From the NCBI GenBank assembly GCA_023415515.1, contig JAEZKH010000121.1, forward strand, positions 1-10,374: 10,374 bases of DNA, given 5' to 3'. Every line of letters begins with the position of its first letter. Positions within the stretch are counted from its first letter, which is position 1. The position numbers and the translations under genes are program-made. Shown in pieces: positions 6,273-10,374 of the stretch. Source of the stretch: Actinomycetes bacterium (lineage in GTDB: Bacteria > Actinomycetota > Actinomycetes > Mycobacteriales > Mycobacteriaceae). A model generated the notes under the pieces. The model did not search any database and was not told the DNA's origin. It worked only from the letters and a program-made list of their open reading frames with translations.

Positions 6273-7252
6273 AGCAGCCCCAGTTCCGTCAGGGTCGACG
6301 AGACACGCTGGTCCTGTTCCTGCAAGAACTGTTCGAACTGCGCACCGGTCACAAACGCATCGGTCCAGCCGTTCTTCACCAGCGCCTCCTTCCATTGCTG
6401 CGTCGCATGCAGCTTCTCCAGAACCTTGACCATCGCCTGCTTGGCGTCGTCGGAAATGCCCGGCGGGGCGAGCACCCCGCGCCAGTTGGCGAAGGTGAGA
6501 TCGATACCGGCCTCTTTCAGCGTCGGCGCATCGATGCCCTCGACCCGCTCATCGCTCGACACCGCGAGCACTCGCAGTTGGCCCGCCTCGATCTGGTCGG
6601 ACAGTTCGCCGGGGCTCGACGTGCCGACGGCGATCTTCTTGCCGAGCAACGCGGTCAGCAGGTCGCCGCCACCGTCGTAGGTAACGAAGTTGACGGCCTT
6701 CGGGTCGATTCCGACCGCGCGGGCGGTCTCCATCGGAAACAGATGGTCCGGACCTCCTGGCGAGGAACCGCCGCCGATCGTGACCTTGGCCGGATCGGCC
6801 TTCCACGCTTTGATGAAGTCGCCGATCGTCTTGAACGGTGAATCGGCAGGCACGAAGAAGGCGCCGGGATCCTCGATCAGCTTGGCGATCGCCGTGGCGT
6901 CGGACGCCTTGATGTTGGAGCCGTTGGTGTAGGTGGCCCCGACGACGCCGAGCCCCATCGTCATCATCAGGTCGTCGTTGCCTCTTTCGTTCATCAGCCG
7001 GGCCATCGCGACGGTGCCGCCTGCGCCGATCACGTTGAAGACCTCGACGCGGCCGGTGATGTCGTCGTCTTCCATGATCTTCACGGCGGTGCGCGCGGTG
7101 AGGTCATAACCGCCGCCGGGACTGTTGGGCACCATCATTCGAAGTCGGTGGAATCCCTTCTCCTCGCCCCCGCGGGTGACGCCGCAACCGCTGACCAGCA
7201 GCGCGGCGATGACGGCGACGATCACGACCGCCGTTTTATGAGTGCACTTCAC
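6269..7252 (-). CDS. tctC: Tripartite tricarboxylate transporter substrate-binding lipoprotein TctC
   Basis: A 327-residue Bug/TctC-family solute receptor. The N-terminus is a lipoprotein signal with a lipobox LVSGC (Cys23), so the mature protein should be anchored outside the cytoplasmic membrane, as expected for an organism lacking a classical soluble periplasm. Family blocks include VPNSPGGGYDLTAR (41-54), NVIGAGGTVAMARL (73-86), TIGGGSSPGGPDHLF (158-172), YDGGGDLLTALLG (192-204) and the C-terminal FANWRGVLAPPG (254-265). The start is GTG 7250-7252 with GGGGA 4-5 nt upstream; the open frame runs much further but only across the divergent promoter and the kinase gene. It is the first gene of the operon tctC-tctB-tctA-usp and faces the kinase gene. 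Bug receptors bind citrate, dicarboxylates or amides, so the ligand is open. Confidence 0.95.
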   Translation of the reverse strand: MKCTHKTAVVIVAVIAALLVSGCGVTRGGEEKGFHRLRMMVPNSPGGGYDLTARTAVKIMEDDDITGRVEVFNVIGAGGTVAMARLMNERGNDDLMMTMGLGVVGATYTNGSNIKASDATAIAKLIEDPGAFFVPADSPFKTIGDFIKAWKADPAKVTIGGGSSPGGPDHLFPMETARAVGIDPKAVNFVTYDGGGDLLTALLGKKIAVGTSSPGELSDQIEAGQLRVLAVSSDERVEGIDAPTLKEAGIDLTFANWRGVLAPPGISDDAKQAMVKVLEKLHATQQWKEALVKNGWTDAFVTGAQFEQFLQEQDQRVSSTLTELGLL

Positions 7253-7339
7253 GTCGTCCCCAATCACGTCAGCTGTGATGCTGGTAAATACTGGACCTGA
7301 TGAGTGACCCAAGTCACTGATGAGTTCGAAAAGGAAGTA
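7253..7339. promoter_or_regulatory. Divergent promoter region between tctC and the sensor kinase
   Basis: About 87 nt separate the two divergent starts. For tctC, a weak minus-strand promoter can be drawn: TTGGGT (complement of 7307-7312) and TATTTA (complement of 7285-7290) at 16-nt spacing. Two inverted repeats lie here: ATCAC-N7-GTGAT (7263-7279) and the Crp-like palindrome listed separately. No convincing plus-strand -35/-10 pair stands out. The arrangement suits control of both operons by one regulator. Confidence 0.5.
7298..7324. promoter_or_regulatory. Crp-like operator palindrome inside TGATGAG direct repeats
   Basis: AGTGAC (7303-7308) and GTCACT (7313-7318) form a perfect 6-bp inverted repeat that reads GTGA-N6-TCAC, the core and spacing of Crp/Fnr-type sites (TGTGA-N6-TCACA), with the outer bases changed. 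TGATGAG occurs at 7298-7304 and again at 7318-7324, 20 bases apart, about two helix turns. Two proteins could bind: a cAMP receptor protein at the palindrome, or the neighbouring response regulator at the direct repeats. The palindrome covers the tentative tctC -35 element and lies 50 nt upstream of tctC. Confidence 0.45.
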
Positions 7340-8953
7340 TTGGTCATTAAGTACATGACCTGGTCGCGCAGCCTGGCGGGCCAGTTCCTGGTGTTCCAGC
7401 TGTTGGTGGTCGTCGTGGTGCTGGTCGCGATCGCGATCGTGTCGGTCGCGCAGTCGACGCGGGAGTTCCGCGAAGTGCGCGGCCAACGGATGATCGCGGT
7501 CGCCGAGAACCTCGCGTCGACTCCGATCGTGCGCGACCGGTTCGCCGACCCCGCCGCCGCGCAGGTCCTTGCGCCGGAGACCGATCGCGCTGTCGCGCTG
7601 TCGGGAGCGGATATGGCGGAAATCCTCGGACCCGACGGCACGATCCGGGTGTCCTCGGACCCCGATCGCATCCGCGCCCGCGTTGATCTCGGGCCCAGTC
7701 GTGCCGACGAAGGGCGCGCGTGGTTCGGCGACGAGGACATAGACGGCATGCACAGCCTTGTCGGCCAGGTGCCGATCCTGTCGACGAACGGTGACGTGCT
7801 GGCCGTTGCGTCGGTCAGCGAGCCGTATCCGTCGGTATGGGAACAGCTCAGCGGCGCCGGCCGGCGACTGCTGCTCTACCTCGGTCTGGGGGCCGCGCTC
7901 GGCCTGCTTGCCTCGTGGCTGCTGTCGCGCCGGATCAAGCGCCACACCCGAGGTCTCGAGGTAGCCGAGATCGCGGGCCTCGCCGACCATCGAGAAGCCT
8001 TGCTGCACAGCATCCGCGAGGGCGTCGTCGCGGTGAACAACGACGGCGACATCACGCTGCTCAACGACAGTGCCGCCGAACTGCTCGACGTCGACGGCGA
8101 CGCCGTCGGCAGGCCGGTGGATTCCATCGGCCTCGAACCAGCGGTAGTGAATTTCTTGCTGTCAGGTGACGATGGCCGCGATGTCGTGATCGCCACCCGG
8201 ACAAGGGTATTGGCGTTGAACAGAAGATCGGCGACCAGCCAGGGCCAGGTGATCGGCACCGTGACGACGATGCGCGACAGCACCGAGCTGGCCGCGTTGC
8301 AGGGCCAGCTGTCGTCGCACAAGAGTGTCACCGACACGCTACGGGCACAGACGCACGAGTTCGCGAACCAGCTGCACACGATATCCGGGCTCGTGCAACT
8401 CGGCGAGTACGACTCGGTGCGTGACCTCGTCGGCACCCTCACGCGGCGGCGCGCGGAGATCAACGACGCGGTCACCAGCCGGATCTCGGATCCCGCGGTC
8501 GCCGCCCTGCTGATCGCGAAGACGTCGTTGGCCGCCGAAAGTGGCGTTTCCCTTACGCTCGAGCCCGACTCGCATCTGTCGACGTTGACCCCCGCCCTGG
8601 CGACGGACGTCATCACACTGCTGGGCAACCTGATCGACAACGCCGTCGACGTCTCGATCGGATCGGACCCCGCACGAGTCGCTGTGGAGATCCGCGACAG
8701 CGACGGGCTGACGATCGCGGTCGCGGACTCCGGGCCCGGTGTGCCGGAACATCTTCGGGAGCAGATCTTCGCCAGGGGTGTGACGTCGAAGCCTGACGTG
8801 CCCGGCGGTCGTGGCATCGGGCTGGCACTGGTGCGTCTCGTCACTGCGCAGCACGGCGGCTCTGTCGAGGTCACCGATGGCCCCGCAGGCGGTGCGCTGT
8901 TCGTGGTGGAGTTGCCGGAAACCAGCTCACCGAGGCAGGCAGCACATGCGTGA
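7340..8953 (+). CDS. CitA/DcuS/DctB-type sensor histidine kinase
   Basis: A membrane kinase of about 537 residues. Order: first membrane helix (about 17-36, FLVFQLLVVVVVLVAIAI), extracytoplasmic PDC-like sensor region (37-175), second helix (176-196, LLLYLGLGAALGLLASWLL), cytosolic PAS domain (about 213-313, with EGVVAVNNDGDITLLNDSA), a SpoOB-like phosphoacceptor helix RAQTHEFANQLHTISGL with His339, then the ATPase domain with N-box GNLIDNAVD (429-437), DSGPG (463-467) and GGRGIGLAL (489-497). This is the layout of di/tricarboxylate sensors of the CitA family, fitting the adjacent tct genes. I prefer the TTG at 7340-7342, since AAGGA sits 4 nt upstream; ATG 7355 and GTG 7304 are alternatives, the latter lying inside the operator. 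The gene overlaps the response regulator by 8 nt. The ligand is inferred from context. Confidence 0.93.
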   Translation: MVIKYMTWSRSLAGQFLVFQLLVVVVVLVAIAIVSVAQSTREFREVRGQRMIAVAENLASTPIVRDRFADPAAAQVLAPETDRAVALSGADMAEILGPDGTIRVSSDPDRIRARVDLGPSRADEGRAWFGDEDIDGMHSLVGQVPILSTNGDVLAVASVSEPYPSVWEQLSGAGRRLLLYLGLGAALGLLASWLLSRRIKRHTRGLEVAEIAGLADHREALLHSIREGVVAVNNDGDITLLNDSAAELLDVDGDAVGRPVDSIGLEPAVVNFLLSGDDGRDVVIATRTRVLALNRRSATSQGQVIGTVTTMRDSTELAALQGQLSSHKSVTDTLRAQTHEFANQLHTISGLVQLGEYDSVRDLVGTLTRRRAEINDAVTSRISDPAVAALLIAKTSLAAESGVSLTLEPDSHLSTLTPALATDVITLLGNLIDNAVDVSIGSDPARVAVEIRDSDGLTIAVADSGPGVPEHLREQIFARGVTSKPDVPGGRGIGLALVRLVTAQHGGSVEVTDGPAGGALFVVELPETSSPRQAAHA

Positions 8954-9614
8954 CGTGCTCGTTGTCGACGACGATTTCATGGTCGCCGAAATACACCGAA
9001 GGTTCGTCGAGCAGGTCGACGGTTTCCGCGCTGTGGGCGTGGCCCGCACCGGTGCCGAGGCGTTGGCCGCCGCCCGCGAGCTGCGCCCGCAGTTGATCCT
9101 GCTGGACGTCTACCTGCCCGACATGACGGGCCTGGAAGTGTTGCAGCGGTTGCGATCCGGCGGTGACGGCGTCGGCGTCATCATGATCACCGCGGCACGC
9201 GAACTGGACACGGTCACCGGTGCCCTCGACGGCGGCGCGGCCGACTACCTGATCAAGCCGTTCGAGTTCGACCAGCTGAAGGCCAAACTGGAGGCGTTCG
9301 CGGCGCGCGCCGATGCCCTGGAGTCGGCGCAGGGTGTCGACCAGTTGCTGATCGACTCGCTGTTCGGGGGCGGCGGCGCGCCGACGCCACAGGACGTGCT
9401 GCCGAAGGGCCTTGGCGCGGAGACCGGCAAGCTCGTGCTCGCTGCGGTGCGGGAAGGCGGCGAGGTCTCTGCGGCCGAATGCGCTGAGCGAGTGGGTATC
9501 TCGCGGGTCAGCGCGCGCCGATACCTCGAGCACTACCTGAGCACCGGCGCATTGGAGATCCGGCTGCAGTACGGCGCGGGCCGTCCGGAACGCCGCTACC
9601 GGGCCATCGGCTGA
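8946..9614 (+). CDS. CitB/DcuR-type response regulator
   Basis: A 222-residue two-domain regulator. The receiver domain (about 1-120) has the acidic cluster VVDDDF (6-11), phosphoacceptor Asp54 in LILLDVYLPDMTG, the conserved Thr82 in MITAARE and Lys104 in LIKPFEF. A linker precedes a C-terminal helix-turn-helix, GEVSAAECAERVGISRVSARRYLEHY (about 166-195), and a basic wing-like end GRPERRYRAIG, as in the CitB/DcuR/DctR group rather than OmpR or NarL types. Its ATG lies inside the end of the kinase gene (8-nt overlap), so the pair is translationally coupled. Its most likely target is the divergent tctC promoter region. It ends 7 nt from the converging HNH gene with no visible terminator between them. 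Confidence 0.95.
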   Translation: MRDVLVVDDDFMVAEIHRRFVEQVDGFRAVGVARTGAEALAAARELRPQLILLDVYLPDMTGLEVLQRLRSGGDGVGVIMITAARELDTVTGALDGGAADYLIKPFEFDQLKAKLEAFAARADALESAQGVDQLLIDSLFGGGGAPTPQDVLPKGLGAETGKLVLAAVREGGEVSAAECAERVGISRVSARRYLEHYLSTGALEIRLQYGAGRPERRYRAIG

Positions 9615-9621
9615 TCCCTGC

Positions 9622-10374
9622 TCAGGCTGCAAGCTCACCGCCGATGATCACCCGCAGTCGGGCTTCGACCTCGGCGATCTCCACGTACGGTGGTCCAGGT
9701 AGTGGTGGTGCGGTGGATCGGTAGCGGTGACCCGTTGGTGTGGTGAATTCTGCTGTGTGCAGGCCGTTTTCGTCGGTGCCGGCGGTGACTTCCCAGCCGG
9801 GTGACTCTTTGGTGTAGTTGCAGCGTTCACATTCCCCGAGCCCGTTGGCGGCGCTGGTGGCCCCGTCGCGGTGGTGGGGACGAGCATGGTCGCAATGGCG
9901 GATCGGCGCGTCGCAGTACGGCGTGCGGCACGTCTGGTCGCGCAGATAGATGAACTTCGCCAACCCCTTGGGAAACAACCGCGACCGCGATTCCATCGCG
10001 ACCAGCTGGCCCGATTTCGGATGCCGGTACACACGCCGCAACGTGGCGCGCGATCGCTTGTCGGCTACCGCCCTGCTGACCAGCCCGCGCGCCACCGCCG
10101 CCGGGATCGGCCCGTAACCGCTGACGGTGGCCGCGACGTCGTCGCCGCCCAGCAGTGTTTCGTCGGTGATCACCAGGTTCACCGCGACCGGGTCGGCCAC
10201 TGCGCCCGACTGTCCCGTCACCCGCTCGAAGAGGGTGTCGGCCATCACCTGCCCGCGTGTGCGGTCATCGAAGGTGGTGTCGGCGGCACGCTTGAGCGCC
10301 GCATACACCCCCGACTCCCCTGGCCACCGGCAGCAGTGCGGTCACATAGGCCATCGCATCCGGCGCAGGCCGGA
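9622..10374 (-). pseudogene. DUF222/HNH endonuclease (13E12-repeat type), partial and frameshifted
   Basis: The C-terminal part of a DUF222-HNH protein, cut at its N-terminus by the window edge. The downstream frame runs from about 10308 to the TGA at 9622-9624. It includes DUF222 signatures (RTRGQVMADTLFERVTG, VNLVITDETLLGG) and the HNH core: FIYLRDQTCRTPYCDAPI, then DHARPHHRDGATSAANG and the second zinc-type pair in ECERCNYTKE. Upstream of 10308 the homology (DAMAYVTALLPVARGVG) continues in a different frame, while the downstream frame has a stop there. Removing one base from the C-run 10308-10312 joins the two. This is either a real disruption or a sequencing error in the run. Such proteins are multi-copy in mycobacteria and their biological role is uncertain. 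Confidence 0.75.

Noticed and set aside
1..10374. CRISPR arrays, phage genes, toxin-antitoxin pairs or other defence genes
   Set aside because: No regularly spaced repeats were seen, and no frame encodes a protein resembling these systems; the HNH gene is of the DUF222 type, not a Cas or restriction component.

Overview
The window looks like chromosomal DNA from an environmental mycobacterium (Mycolicibacterium-like; the genus is inferred, not shown). The support is very high GC, strong G/C preference at third codon positions, GTG/TTG starts, a PEBP plus M20 peptidase gene pair that matches the pair I know as Rv2140c/Rv2141c in M. tuberculosis, an F420-type DDN-family protein, and a DUF222/HNH (13E12-repeat type) gene.

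Layout from left to right. (1) 2-114: the C-terminal tail of an IS481-type transposase, cut by the window edge and apparently frameshifted at its end. (2) 147-2030, minus strand: a two-gene operon of an M20 metallopeptidase followed by a YbhB/YbcL (PEBP) protein. (3) 2112-2197, plus strand: tRNA-Leu(GAG), divergent from the operon. (4) 2198-2673: a decayed stretch holding a frameshifted SnoaL/NTF2-like remnant and a perfect 8-bp stem-loop, followed by a 48-codon acidic small protein gene (2674-2820) with its own ribosome binding site. (5) 2842-3679, minus strand: a small secreted four-cysteine protein followed by a DDN-family deazaflavin-dependent oxidoreductase. (6) 3813-7252, minus strand: a tightly coupled operon tctC-tctB-tctA-usp. 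It encodes a tripartite tricarboxylate transporter (lipoprotein binding protein, small and large membrane subunits) with a universal stress protein gene joined to tctA by an ATGA overlap. (7) 7340-9614, plus strand and divergent from tctC: a CitA/DcuS-type sensor kinase and a CitB/DcuR-type response regulator overlapping by 8 nt. (8) 9622-10374, minus strand: a DUF222/HNH gene running off the window, with a frame break at a run of five C.

The centrepiece is the tct/two-component locus (3813-9614). The kinase has the architecture of extracytoplasmic di/tricarboxylate sensors, so the simplest model is that it detects an external carboxylate and, through its regulator, switches on the divergent transporter operon. 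The roughly 90-nt divergent promoter region holds a GTGA-N6-TCAC palindrome with Crp-like spacing, flanked by TGATGAG direct repeats. This suggests cAMP/Crp-type input as well as, or instead of, the response regulator. The Usp gene at the operon's end is the least expected component.
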